The notes under the pieces were generated by a model that worked only from the letters and a program-made list of their open reading frames with translations, searched no databases and was not told where the DNA came from. A program made the translations under genes and the position numbers. A DNA stretch of 64,000 nt from an uncultured Candidatus Binatia bacterium (GTDB lineage: Bacteria > Desulfobacterota > Binatia > UBA9968 > JAJDTQ01). Shown piece by piece: positions 43,701-52,822 of the stretch (position 1 is its first letter; each line of letters starts with the position of its first letter). The stretch is taken from assembly GCA_958295985.1 (NCBI GenBank), contig OY282432.1, positions 3,629,001 through 3,693,000 on the forward strand. The letters run 5' to 3'.

Positions 43701-44408
43701 ATGCCCGATATTGCGCAGCTCAAGAGCATCCTGGACGGGATGTGCAAACGCCAGTTCGAGACGGACGAGTTCCGGGACCTGCTGTCGCTACCCTGGACCA
43801 TGGAACGGGGACGCTATTACGTCGTGCAGAACGCCCTTTACACCAAGAACCGGCGGGACTGCTGGGGCTATGTACAGGCCGCCGCGCCCCTGGACGTCAA
43901 GGCCCTGGTGTGGCAGCACGAGAGCGACGAGCTGATCAATGACCCGCGCTGCGACATGGATCACTATTCGCTCACGGTCAAGCAGGGCGAGGTCATCGGC
44001 CTGGAACGAGAAGACTTCGACAAGGCGGAGCTGCCGCCCATGGCGCAGGCGGCGTTCCTCGCGTGGCACCATATCGCCATCAAGGGCCCGTGGCTGGCCT
44101 CGTTCACCTCATCCCAGATGCTGGAACGCCGCAACAACCCGGACATCGTCGCCGAAGGCGGGATGTCCTACCGCATCGGCAAGAAGTTCGAGAACGAGCT
44201 GGGCATCAGCCTGAAGCGGATGGTGTCGCTGAACGTGCACTCCACGGCCGACACCGAGCATTCGGACATGATGGACGGCGTCTACGACAGACACGTGCAG
44301 ACGCAGGAGGACTACGACACGGTGCTCCGGGCCGCCAGACTGTGCATGGCTATCGACCGGGCCTACCGCGGCGGGTTGGCCTACGCCATGCAGCGCATCG
44401 AAGGCTGA
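43701..44408 (+). CDS. Heme-oxygenase-like di-iron protein 2 (tandem paralogue)
   Basis: The 235-residue paralogue of the previous gene has the corresponding blocks KNRRDCWGYV, WQHESDELIND with a following DMDHYSL, GGMSYRIGKK and HSTADTEHSDMM. Both keep the His/Glu/Asp residues expected for a di-iron site, so both may be active, possibly as a heterodimer or in successive steps. GAGGAG precedes the ATG. The spacer to its neighbour is only 46 bp. Confidence 0.75.
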   Translation: MPDIAQLKSILDGMCKRQFETDEFRDLLSLPWTMERGRYYVVQNALYTKNRRDCWGYVQAAAPLDVKALVWQHESDELINDPRCDMDHYSLTVKQGEVIGLEREDFDKAELPPMAQAAFLAWHHIAIKGPWLASFTSSQMLERRNNPDIVAEGGMSYRIGKKFENELGISLKRMVSLNVHSTADTEHSDMMDGVYDRHVQTQEDYDTVLRAARLCMAIDRAYRGGLAYAMQRIEG

Positions 44409-44466
44409 GATCCGGGAAAGGGAGCAACGGAACCGTAACCGAAGCCCAAGGGAAGGAGTCTTTACC

Positions 44467-45582
44467 ATGAGCAGGCCTGCCACGACCGAGACGGGAAACG
44501 GGTTGGAAAGAGACCTGAACGAGGCGTCCGCCTTCGCCCCCATCAGCCCCTACGAGATCTACCAGCAGTGGGAAGGAGTCCCGGTGTACAAGGGGTTCAT
44601 CATCGATGATCTCCTGGAGCTCGAGCTCGGCCATTGGGCGCGTACCGGCGGCAAGGGCGCCTTCGTCAATCTCGATGGCGCCGGCGGCACCTGCGACACG
44701 GTGATACAGGAGATCGCGCCGGGCGGGGAGCTCCGTCCGCAGCACCACCTGTTCGAGGAGGCGGTGTTCATCCTTTCAGGCCAGGGCGCCACGACCCTCT
44801 GGCACGACGGCGGCAGGAAGCACACCCTGGAATGGCAGAAGGGAAGCCTGTTCTCCATCCCGCTCAACGCGTGGTTCCAGCACTTCAACGCCCAGGGGCG
44901 GGAGCCGGTTCGGATGATCTCGCTGACCGACGCCACGGTGATCATCAACCGCTACCGGAACCTGGACTACATCTTCAACAACCCCTTCACCTTCGGCGAC
45001 CGCTACCAGGGCGACGCCAACGAGTGGGGCAAGCCCGGGCGTTATCTCGATGGGGTGAAGAAAGGACGGGTGTGGGAGTCCAACTTCATCGCGGACCTGT
45101 GGCAGTTCCAGCCCAAGGACTACAAGGAACGCGGCGGCGGCAACCGCACCACCCTGTTCGAGTTCGTCGACAACACCATGAGCGCACACCTCTCGGAGTT
45201 CCCGGTGGGCAAGTACAAGAAAGCCCACCGCCACGGCGCCGGCGCCCACATCATCATGCTGACCGGGTCCGGCTACTCTTTCCTGTGGGAGGAAGGCGCT
45301 CGAAGGAAGCGGGTGGACTGGGGCCGCATGAGCATGTTCGTGCCGCCCATCCAGTGGTGGCACCAGCACTTCAACAACGGCGCCGAGCCGGCGCGGTACC
45401 TGGCGCTCAAGCCCTGGGGCTTCAAGTACAAGGTGGAGGAACTCAAGGACACGGGCGAGGACGTCAAGAAGGGCGGCGCGCAGATCGAGTACCAGGACCA
45501 GGACCCCGAGATCCATCGGGTGTTCGAGGACGAGTGCGGCAAGAGCGGCGCCGAGGTCGACATGGCGCAGTTCGGGTTCTAA
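44467..45582 (+). CDS. Bicupin protein of the UbiD operon
   Basis: The 371-residue protein has two cupin domains: the first with QHHLFEEAVFILSGQGATTLW and a later WFQHFN, the second with KAHRHGAGAHIIMLTGSGYSFLW and WWHQHFNN. The His/Glu residues form likely metal sites in both. It could be a ring-cleaving dioxygenase, an isomerase or an aminohydrolase. It is the last gene of the plus-strand run and overlaps the convergent hyuB by 4 bp. GAAGGAG precedes the ATG. No close functional match is recognised. Confidence 0.75.
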   Translation: MSRPATTETGNGLERDLNEASAFAPISPYEIYQQWEGVPVYKGFIIDDLLELELGHWARTGGKGAFVNLDGAGGTCDTVIQEIAPGGELRPQHHLFEEAVFILSGQGATTLWHDGGRKHTLEWQKGSLFSIPLNAWFQHFNAQGREPVRMISLTDATVIINRYRNLDYIFNNPFTFGDRYQGDANEWGKPGRYLDGVKKGRVWESNFIADLWQFQPKDYKERGGGNRTTLFEFVDNTMSAHLSEFPVGKYKKAHRHGAGAHIIMLTGSGYSFLWEEGARRKRVDWGRMSMFVPPIQWWHQHFNNGAEPARYLALKPWGFKYKVEELKDTGEDVKKGGAQIEYQDQDPEIHRVFEDECGKSGAEVDMAQFGF

Positions 45583-47405
45583 CGCGCCCCGGCCCTGCGG
45601 CGGGCGAGCCTTCGCCTGAGCGCTTCGGTGGCGGCGGCGTCCACCTGCCGGGATTCAGGCCTGAACGCAACGCCGTAGATGTCCCGGGCCGCGTCCTCCG
45701 AGACCACGCCGTCCATCACGTCCGCCTCTACCCGGCCGGGCTCCCGTGTCAGCGGATCGCCGTAACCGCCGCCGCTGGCCACACGCATGTAGAGCACGTC
45801 CCCTTCCTTGAACTCGAAGTTGCAGTACGGAAGCGCCCGTTCCCGGCCGCCCACCTCGTCGAGGTCCACCGCACACCGGTCCCGGCCCATGACCTCGCGG
45901 ACCCGCGTACCGTCCCGGAGCACGATGACGCTGGGCGCCCCGGGATAGCCGCCGTACATGCCGTGGCCGGAGTTCCGGAGCCCGGCCACGCCGTAGGCCA
46001 CGCCCCCCAGCTTCCCCTCAGGCGCGTCGTGAGGCGTGTGCGCCGTTTCCACCGCCAACCCGCCGCGGTAACGCCCCGGACCCGCGGAGTCCACCGCATG
46101 GCGGCGGAACAGGTAGAGCACCGGGAAGTTGAGCTCGAACCATTCCGCGTTGGGACAGTTCATGTAGTTGCCGCCGGAGTCGATGCCGTCCGCGTGGACG
46201 CGAGCGCCGTTGCCGTCCATGGCTCCGTGGGCGAGATTGAACACGCAATAGCGGCCGTACTGGTTCACTCCTGAATGCTTGCCGTTCCGGTGGCTGGCGT
46301 TGGGAGTCACGATCTCCTCCTTCCAGTGCTCGTGGGTGCCCAGCATTTGCATCAGCACCGAACTCGCCAGGAACCCGACGCTGAAGCCGCAGGAGGTGGT
46401 GTTCAGCGACACCGGACCGGGATAGGTGACGTTCACCAGCGTCCCCTCCGGAGCGATGACCTCCAGCGGCCGGAGCACGCCATGGTTCTTGGGCAGATCG
46501 TACACCAGGGTGGTGAGCACCGCGGCAAAGCAGAACCCGAAGGTGCCGTGGAACGGCAGGTTGACGCCCTTCACCGCCTGCGGGTCCGTGCCGGTGAAGT
46601 CGAAGATCAGCCGGTCGCCCCGCTTGCGCAGCGTGACCTTCATGCGCCAGGTGTCCTGCGCCTCCAGGGCCAGTTCCTCGCTCCACTCGCCGTCCCGGAA
46701 CGACTCGATCCTTTCGCGGAGGATGGCCTCGGTATAGCGGACCATCTCGTTGGCCACCGACTCCGGCAGCTCCGGGCCATACTGGTCGTACATCTCCCCG
46801 AGCCTCGCTTTGGCCACGTTGTTGGCGGCGATCTCGCACTTGAGATCGAGCCCCACCATGCCCGGCTGGCGGGTCATGTTGGTCAGGGTGTCGAACACGT
46901 CCTCGCGCAGTTCGCCCCGCTCCACCAGCTTGATGCCGGGGACCCGTAAGCCCTCGTGGAAGATCTCGGTGGCGTCGGGAGAGTCTCCCCCCGGCGACAT
47001 GGCGCCGACGTCGTTCACATGGACGAACGTGGCGCTCCAGGCCACCAGCCGCCCGCGGTGGTGGATCGGAGCGATGACGTAGACGTCGGACTGGTGGATA
47101 GCGGCGAGGTAGGGGTCGTTCAACAGGAAGACGTCGTCCTCGAAGATCTCATCCGGCGGAAAGCGCTCGATGATCCGCTTCACCGCGTAGCTCGCGCACA
47201 CCACGTGCTGCCCCAGGGTGGCGCCGGCAGAGAGAATATCGCCGTCCGGGCGGTAGAGGGACGCCATGTAGTCCCGCTGTTGCGTGGTGTTGACGGTGCC
47301 GCCGGTGCGCTCCAGGGTGATGCCCATCTCACGGGTGATCTGATGCAGCCGGTGGGACAGGATCTCGAAGGTGACGGGATCAACGCCGCGGATTCGCGTG
47401 TCCAT
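45579..47405 (-). CDS. hyuB: Hydantoinase B/acetophenone carboxylase-like subunit (second copy)
   Basis: The 608-residue paralogue of the HyuB at 25720-27564 shares DPVTFEILSHRLHQI, NDPYLAAIHQSDVYVI, PNAEWFELN and GGYPGAPSVIV. It pairs with the HyuA 11 bp upstream. No zinc-ribbon or transporter gene follows, so it may act as a two-subunit hydantoinase or oxoprolinase-like enzyme, or use the partner of the first operon. A GGGGGATGCC leader precedes the ATG. Confidence 0.9.
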   Translation of the reverse strand: MDTRIRGVDPVTFEILSHRLHQITREMGITLERTGGTVNTTQQRDYMASLYRPDGDILSAGATLGQHVVCASYAVKRIIERFPPDEIFEDDVFLLNDPYLAAIHQSDVYVIAPIHHRGRLVAWSATFVHVNDVGAMSPGGDSPDATEIFHEGLRVPGIKLVERGELREDVFDTLTNMTRQPGMVGLDLKCEIAANNVAKARLGEMYDQYGPELPESVANEMVRYTEAILRERIESFRDGEWSEELALEAQDTWRMKVTLRKRGDRLIFDFTGTDPQAVKGVNLPFHGTFGFCFAAVLTTLVYDLPKNHGVLRPLEVIAPEGTLVNVTYPGPVSLNTTSCGFSVGFLASSVLMQMLGTHEHWKEEIVTPNASHRNGKHSGVNQYGRYCVFNLAHGAMDGNGARVHADGIDSGGNYMNCPNAEWFELNFPVLYLFRRHAVDSAGPGRYRGGLAVETAHTPHDAPEGKLGGVAYGVAGLRNSGHGMYGGYPGAPSVIVLRDGTRVREVMGRDRCAVDLDEVGGRERALPYCNFEFKEGDVLYMRVASGGGYGDPLTREPGRVEADVMDGVVSEDAARDIYGVAFRPESRQVDAAATEALRRRLARRRAGAR

Positions 47406-47416
47406 GGCATCCCCCT

Positions 47417-49519
47417 TCAGTGGCCGATCAGCAGCCTGACGTTACGGTACGCGTCCATGGCGGCGCGGTTGCCGGGGTTGACCACGATGGTGGTCACCGG
47501 GGTCTCGATGATGGCCGGACCAGCCATCTCGTTCCCCGGACGCAACGCGTCGAAGCCGTACACCGGCGTCTCGCGCCGCTCCTCGAACTCTTCGAAGAAG
47601 ACTTTCCGGCGTCCCGTAACGGCGCCGCTCGCGTCGCCCGACGACAGCGGGTACGGCTGCAGCCGGGGCTTGTCCAGCATGCCGGTGGCGGTGAGCCGGA
47701 AGTTCATGATCTCCTTCCCCGCCTCGCGGTAGCCGGAGCCGGGGCCGTAGGTTCGTTCGTACAGGTCATCGAAACGTTCGTAAACGCGGCCCAGCTCCTG
47801 CTCGGACAGCGCCGCGTCGCCCTCGGGCATGGCGACGTTCAATTCATGGACCTGGTAACGATACCGCATGTCGAGGCTTCTCTCGATCCGGACGCCGTCG
47901 CCCTCGAAACCGGCGGCGGCCAGCTCCGCGCGGCCGCGCCCCACCAGCTCGTCGAAGTTCCGGTTGACGCGCTCGCGGTCCGCCGGCACCGGCAGCCGGT
48001 CCGATTTGCCGTACTGGCAGACGATGTCGGAGCTGACCAGGCCGGTGGCGCTGTGCACCGACGCCGTCAGCGGCACCACCACCTGCCGAATGCCCAGCTC
48101 CGCCGCGTACCGGGCCGCGTGCACCGGCCCCGCGCCGCCGAACGCGAACAGGGTGAAGTCTCGGGGATCGTAGCCGCGCTCCACCGTCGCCCTCCGGATG
48201 AGGTCGCTCATGTGCGCGTTGATGATGCGGTAAATGCCGCCGGCCGCCGCCTCCACGGACAGGCCCAAAGGTCCCGCCACCCTTTGCTCGATGGCGCGCC
48301 GCGCCTGCTCCGGGTCCAGGGACATGCGTCCGCCCAGGAAGTAATCCGGATTGAGGTAACCGAGCACGAGATCGGCGTCCGACACCGTGGGCTCGGTTCC
48401 TCCCCGTCCGTAGCACGCGGGCCCGGGCCGGGCGCCCGCGCCTTTCGGCCCCACCTTCAACAAACCCGTCCGGGGATCGGTCCAGGCAATGCTGCCCCCG
48501 CCCGCGCCGATGGACTCCACCCAGACCTTGGTAGAGTAGATCTGATGGCGCAGGATCACCGGCTTGTAATCCATCTCGATGGCCCCGTCCCGGATCACGC
48601 TGACCTTGAAGGTGGTGCCGCCCATGTCCGTGGCCAGGATGTCGGGCAGGTCCATGAGCCGGCCGAGCCAGCCACTGCCCACGACCCCGGCGACGGGGCC
48701 GGACTCGATGGTGCCGATGGCGTTCCTGGCGGTGGCCTCCACTCCCAGAACGCCGCCGTAGGACTGCATGATGAGCGGTTCTCCCGCGAGGCCCTGTTCC
48801 CGGAGCCGACCTCCCAGGCGCTTGATGTAGGCGGATATCCGCGGCCCGATACACGCGTTGAAAACCGTGGTGGCCGTGCGCTCGTACTCGCCGAGGTAGG
48901 GCGCCACCTCGCTGGAGAGGCTGAGAAACACCCCGGGGTGTTGTTCGGCCATGACATCGGCGATGGCCCGTTCGTGGCGGTCGTTGGCCACCGACCAGAT
49001 AAGACTCACGGCGATGGCTTCCACCCCCTTCGAAACCAGCTCGGCTGCAGATTTCTCCGCCTGGGCCGGGTCGAGCCGGACCAGCACCGCCCCCTTGTAG
49101 TCCACCCGCTCGTCCACCTCCTCTATCAACCGGCGCGGCACCATGGGCTCGGGCTTGTCGAGGACGGACAGGTGGAAGATCTCGGACTCGGGGACGCCGT
49201 CGGTGAAACGGCCGCGCATGATGCGCAGGGTGTCGGCAAAGCCCTTGGTGGTGATCAGTCCGGTCACGGCCCCGGAACCCGTGATCAGGGCGTTGTCGCC
49301 GATGGTGCAGGCGTGGAAGAACAGGCGGGCGGACGCGAGAAGCTCGGTTTCGTCCGCCAGACCCAGGCTCTCGGCGGCGTTCCGCACTGCGTTCAACGCG
49401 CCGACGGAGTAGTCCTCGGGGGTGGAAAGGGACTTGCCCACGGTCACCGTGCCGCGGGCATCCATGGTGACGCAGTCGGTAAAGGTTCCGCCGATGTCTA
49501 CGCCTACGATGTATTCCAT
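47417..49519 (-). CDS. hyuA: Hydantoinase A/acetophenone carboxylase-like subunit (second copy)
   Basis: The 700-residue ASKHA ATPase begins MEYIVGVDIGGTFTDCV and has DMGGTTFKV, GAGGGSIAW and GGAGPVHAARYA. The ATG at 49519 fits GGAG at 9-bp spacing; 17 residues encoded upstream look non-native. It is transcribed away from the amidohydrolase at 49660. Close similarity to the first HyuA suggests gene duplication with divergence. Confidence 0.92.
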   Translation of the reverse strand: MEYIVGVDIGGTFTDCVTMDARGTVTVGKSLSTPEDYSVGALNAVRNAAESLGLADETELLASARLFFHACTIGDNALITGSGAVTGLITTKGFADTLRIMRGRFTDGVPESEIFHLSVLDKPEPMVPRRLIEEVDERVDYKGAVLVRLDPAQAEKSAAELVSKGVEAIAVSLIWSVANDRHERAIADVMAEQHPGVFLSLSSEVAPYLGEYERTATTVFNACIGPRISAYIKRLGGRLREQGLAGEPLIMQSYGGVLGVEATARNAIGTIESGPVAGVVGSGWLGRLMDLPDILATDMGGTTFKVSVIRDGAIEMDYKPVILRHQIYSTKVWVESIGAGGGSIAWTDPRTGLLKVGPKGAGARPGPACYGRGGTEPTVSDADLVLGYLNPDYFLGGRMSLDPEQARRAIEQRVAGPLGLSVEAAAGGIYRIINAHMSDLIRRATVERGYDPRDFTLFAFGGAGPVHAARYAAELGIRQVVVPLTASVHSATGLVSSDIVCQYGKSDRLPVPADRERVNRNFDELVGRGRAELAAAGFEGDGVRIERSLDMRYRYQVHELNVAMPEGDAALSEQELGRVYERFDDLYERTYGPGSGYREAGKEIMNFRLTATGMLDKPRLQPYPLSSGDASGAVTGRRKVFFEEFEERRETPVYGFDALRPGNEMAGPAIIETPVTTIVVNPGNRAAMDAYRNVRLLIGH

Positions 49520-49659
49520 TCGCTTAGGCTCCGGTGCGGGGATGGTTGCACGCCCGGTTGAGCGAGTCAAATCGCGAGGGCGCCCCCTGTCGGGGAGAGC
49601 CCGTCAGGCTTGCCACCGGGGGAAGACTGTGAGAGAAGTGAGGGCCGGAGGGAACGATC

Positions 49660-50790
49660 ATGAGCGACCGGGTGATCTCTGCTGACGGACACATGGATCT
49701 CTTCTATCTCGACGAGGATACCTTCAGGTCCCGCGCTCCCGCGAACCTGAAGGACCGCGTGCCCAACGTGCGCACGGTGGACGGCAAACCCACGTGGGTC
49801 GGCGACGGCGCGGTGATGGGCGGCCACCGGGCCTGGATGGGCCGGCAGCCCATGACCAACCACCGGGGCCGAAGAATGCGTGAGGCCGGGTGGGAACCCA
49901 CGCACCCGTCGGACCCGAAGCTCCGGGCCGGGGACCTGGACATCGACAACATCGCGGCGGAAGTCATCTACGGTATCCGCTTCGTGGAGGACAGCATCAA
50001 GGACGCGGACGTGATCACCGCCACCTACCGGGCCTACAACGACTTCATCGCCGAGTTCTGCGGATACGATCCCAACCGCTTCATCGGCATCGCGGACATC
50101 CCCGCCCATTCGCCCGAGAGCGCGGCCGCGGAGGTCCGCCGCATCGGCAAGAACGGCCTCGGGCTCAAGGGGGCGCTGTTCGACTTCTTCAACGGGCCGG
50201 CGCCCATCTGGCACGAGATGTGGGAGCCCATGTGGGCCGCGGCCGAGGAGGAGGAAGTGGCGCTGTCGTTCCACATCGGCGCGGGCCACGGCACCACCAC
50301 GGTGGGACCCCGGAACGCAGAGGAAAAGCTCAAGAGGGACATCCCCAAGGTTTCCTACGAAGCGCACATCGCGGTGGTGGCCATGCAGGCCGACGAGTGT
50401 CTCGTGTCCATCATCCTGTGCGGCGCCCTGGAGCGCCATCCCGCCCTCAAGGTGGTCATGGCCGAAAGCCACATCGGCTGGATCCCCTACGTGCTGGAGC
50501 GCCTCGACACGAAGTTCAGGGAGGGCGAATACGAGGGCATGATCAGCACCCCTCCCAGCGCCCTGTTCCGGCGCCAGATATGGGCCACCTTCCAGGACGA
50601 CAAGGTCGGCGCGCACCTGGCGGAGGAATACGCTCCGGACAACTTCTGCTGGGCCTCGGACTATCCCCACCGGGACGGGGTCTGGCCCGACTCCCAGGAG
50701 TTCATCACGCAGACCATGGGCGGGTTGAGCGACAAGATGCGCCGGCGACTGACCGCTGACAACGTGGCGCGGCTGTACAATATCCAGTAG
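49660..50790 (+). CDS. Amidohydrolase_2 family metal-dependent hydrolase or decarboxylase
   Basis: The 376-residue barrel protein has the N-terminal SADGHMDLF site and the C-terminal WASDYPHRDGVWP site, plus a mid HIGAGHG metal-binding strand. It belongs with the other ACMSD-like paralogues here. GGAGGGAACGATC precedes the ATG. It is divergent from the second HyuA gene, sharing a 140-bp spacer, so shared regulation is possible. A decarboxylase or C-C hydrolase role is the family expectation. Confidence 0.87.
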   Translation: MSDRVISADGHMDLFYLDEDTFRSRAPANLKDRVPNVRTVDGKPTWVGDGAVMGGHRAWMGRQPMTNHRGRRMREAGWEPTHPSDPKLRAGDLDIDNIAAEVIYGIRFVEDSIKDADVITATYRAYNDFIAEFCGYDPNRFIGIADIPAHSPESAAAEVRRIGKNGLGLKGALFDFFNGPAPIWHEMWEPMWAAAEEEEVALSFHIGAGHGTTTVGPRNAEEKLKRDIPKVSYEAHIAVVAMQADECLVSIILCGALERHPALKVVMAESHIGWIPYVLERLDTKFREGEYEGMISTPPSALFRRQIWATFQDDKVGAHLAEEYAPDNFCWASDYPHRDGVWPDSQEFITQTMGGLSDKMRRRLTADNVARLYNIQ

Positions 50791-50827
50791 ACGCGGGGAG
50801 GCGCGGGGCGCCGCAGGACACGGGCGG

Positions 50828-51454
50828 CTACAGGATCCGGATCTTGGCCCGGTTGTAGGCAGCCGCCGACGCGGCCGACGTGCGGCTGCCCGGGTAGTCC
50901 GCGGCATCCAGGCTCCACACCATGGTGTCCCGCAAGCGTCCCTCCAAATCGGTCTTGTTGCCGTAGAGCGTCGAACGGTGGGTGAAGCCGAGCTTCTCCG
51001 CCACCCGGGCGCTGGCCGTGTTGCGCGGGTCGCAGCGTATCTCCACCCGCGCCAAGCCGTTGATCTCGAAGGCCACCCGCGTCAACGCGGCCGTGGACTC
51101 GGTGGCCAGACCCTTGTTGGCGTACGGCCGGCTGATCCAGTAACCGATCTCCCGCGCGTCCTGGCTCTCCCGCGTAACCAGGCCGGTGCCGCCGATGATC
51201 CTGACGCCGTCGGCGCCGAATATGCCGTAGACGAAATCCCGCCGTGAGAGGAAGTCGTCCCGGAACCGCCGCAGCCGTTCCGTCTTCATCTCCGGAGATT
51301 CCGGCTCCTGGCGGGCCCAGTCCAACCACGGGCGCAGATAGTCGAGGTTGTCGTTGATCTCCCGCTGCAGCAGGTTGGCGTCCGTCGGATGCCAGCAACG
51401 GAGGATCAGACGCGGCGTGTGAATGCTGTATGCCAGTCCCGAAGGGCGAGCCAT
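50828..51454 (-). CDS. GNAT-family N-acetyltransferase (RimJ/RimL-like)
   Basis: The 208-residue protein has TPRLILRCWHPTDA, IGYWISRPYANKGLATES (acetyl-CoA pyrophosphate loop) and NTASARVAEKLGF, the usual RimJ/RimL pattern. It would acetylate a protein N-terminus or a small amine. ATG 51454 is used; an upstream TTG lies inside the inverted repeat at 51475-51523 and is unlikely. It follows an orphan TctC gene on the same strand. Confidence 0.86.
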   Translation of the reverse strand: MARPSGLAYSIHTPRLILRCWHPTDANLLQREINDNLDYLRPWLDWARQEPESPEMKTERLRRFRDDFLSRRDFVYGIFGADGVRIIGGTGLVTRESQDAREIGYWISRPYANKGLATESTAALTRVAFEINGLARVEIRCDPRNTASARVAEKLGFTHRSTLYGNKTDLEGRLRDTMVWSLDAADYPGSRTSAASAAAYNRAKIRIL

Positions 51455-51474
51455 TGGCCTGACCGCCGCCTGGT

Positions 51475-51523
51475 CGTCTGTCCGAGTAAGCAAGAATCCA
51501 CAATTCGCTTACTCGGACAGACG
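51475..51523. repeat. 17-bp perfect inverted repeat
   Basis: CGTCTGTCCGAGTAAGC (51475-51491) and its exact complement (51507-51523) flank a 15-bp loop, AAGAATCCACAATTC, which itself holds GAAT/ATTC. It lies between the TctC stop and the acetyltransferase start. It has no T-tract, so it may be an operator or a processing hairpin rather than a classic terminator. Confidence 0.7.
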
Positions 51524-51586
51524 CCTGGAACAGGGAGACGCGCCTTGAGTCGAGGGTTCTCCCCTGTTTCCAGCGCGCGACGTCCG

Positions 51587-52627
51587 CTACCGTTTTGGTG
51601 CAAAGGTCTTCTTGATGGTCGCCATCAACTCGGCCGGCAGCTTGGCGATGTCGGCCACGAGCCGTTCCACCTCCTCGCCGGAGACCGCGCTGATGTCGAA
51701 CTTGGACTTCTTCGCCTCGGCCAGGAGTTCGGGGTCCTTCGTGGCGGCGTCGAAGGCCCGGCGCAGGATCATCACCCGGTCCTTGGGCGTGCCCGGAGGC
51801 AGCGAGTACGGCCGGTTGAGGGAGCCGCCGATGTCGTGCACCACGGTCTTGAGCACCAGCCGTCCCTCGTCCGTCTTCATCTGGTCCTTGGCCAGGGGGA
51901 CGTTGGCCAAGGCCGGATGAGGCTTGTCCACGAGCTGCAGCACCACCTTCACGTCACCCTTCTTGAGCGCCGCGGCCCAAGGGTTCTTGAGACCCTCCCA
52001 ACTCGCGCACACGCCCGCCAACTCGCCGCGCTCCGCGGCCAGCCGCACCGGCGCCGTGCCGCCGTAGCCTTCGATGAGCTTGGTGGGCAGGTCCGTGTGA
52101 TTGATCAGAATCCGGGGAATGTCCCAGGTAGTGGAGCCGGGCCGGCCGCCGCCGAACTTGACGGGCGCCTTGGCGGCGCGCCAGGTGGCCAGGTCGACGA
52201 TGCCGCTACGCTTGTGAGTCATGCACACGTTGTGGATACGCACAGGCGCGCCGATCCACTCGAACTTCGCCGCGTCGAAGCGGACCCCTTTGCTCCCGAG
52301 GTATTGTTGCAGGATCAGCCCGCCGATCCAGTTGCCGATGGTCAGGCCGTCGGGCTTGGCCCTGTTGTAGAGGAAGTTGCTGGTGATGAGACCGCCGGCC
52401 CCGGGCCGGTTCTGGACCACTACGGTGGGGTTGCCGGGGATGTGCCTGGGCATGTGACGCGCGAGCATCCGCGAGTAGGCGTCGAACCCGCCGCCGGGCG
52501 AATAGGCGACGATAATGCGGATGGTCTTGCCGGCGAAGAAATTGTCGGTCGCGGCATGGGCCACGAGTCCGGATACGGCCAAGGCCGCGGCCAGAGCCAA
52601 CGATGCAACTGCGAGTTTCCGGGTCAT
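51587..52627 (-). CDS. tctC: TctC-type substrate-binding protein (orphan)
   Basis: The 346-residue Bug-family receptor has a signal peptide (TRKLAVASLALAAALAVSG, cleavage near AHAATD) and the family start FFAGKTIRIIVAYSPGGGFDAYS. The ATG at 52627 follows GGGGGAG; an upstream ATG lacks a ribosome site. No TctA or TctB is adjacent. It is followed by the inverted repeat and the acetyltransferase gene. The ligand is probably a carboxylate. Confidence 0.9.
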   Translation of the reverse strand: MTRKLAVASLALAAALAVSGLVAHAATDNFFAGKTIRIIVAYSPGGGFDAYSRMLARHMPRHIPGNPTVVVQNRPGAGGLITSNFLYNRAKPDGLTIGNWIGGLILQQYLGSKGVRFDAAKFEWIGAPVRIHNVCMTHKRSGIVDLATWRAAKAPVKFGGGRPGSTTWDIPRILINHTDLPTKLIEGYGGTAPVRLAAERGELAGVCASWEGLKNPWAAALKKGDVKVVLQLVDKPHPALANVPLAKDQMKTDEGRLVLKTVVHDIGGSLNRPYSLPPGTPKDRVMILRRAFDAATKDPELLAEAKKSKFDISAVSGEEVERLVADIAKLPAELMATIKKTFAPKR

Positions 52628-52735
52628 GATCTCCCCCATGTCATCGAACAGTTGACGGAGTGTCTGAAAAGACCAACAACATTAGAGCCCTGCGTAGCAT
52701 AGAGACCCTATTGTTCCCGGAACCCGTTGTCAACC

Positions 52736-52820
52736 GGGGCAGCGATCCTGGCGGTGGTGCGGGAGCGCCACGAGGATTGTTCACCGACCCTGGTCTGGGA
52801 GAAGCTGTGGGACGGGAGTG
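52736..52820 (+). pseudogene. Possible ISNCY-type transposase fragment
   Basis: A short plus-strand open segment reads AAILAVVRERHEDCSPTLVWEKLW, which has the rhythm of the helix-turn-helix region in ISNCY-type transposases (ALxLVRERYxDFGPTLAxEKL). It runs into the end of the coiled-coil gene, with no start or remaining transposase. It is likely a decayed insertion-sequence remnant. Confidence 0.35.
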
Positions 52821-52822
52821 CG

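Noticed and set aside
47420..49561. Plus-strand open frame of 713 codons
   Set aside because: Mirror image of the second hyuA gene, with no family signature.
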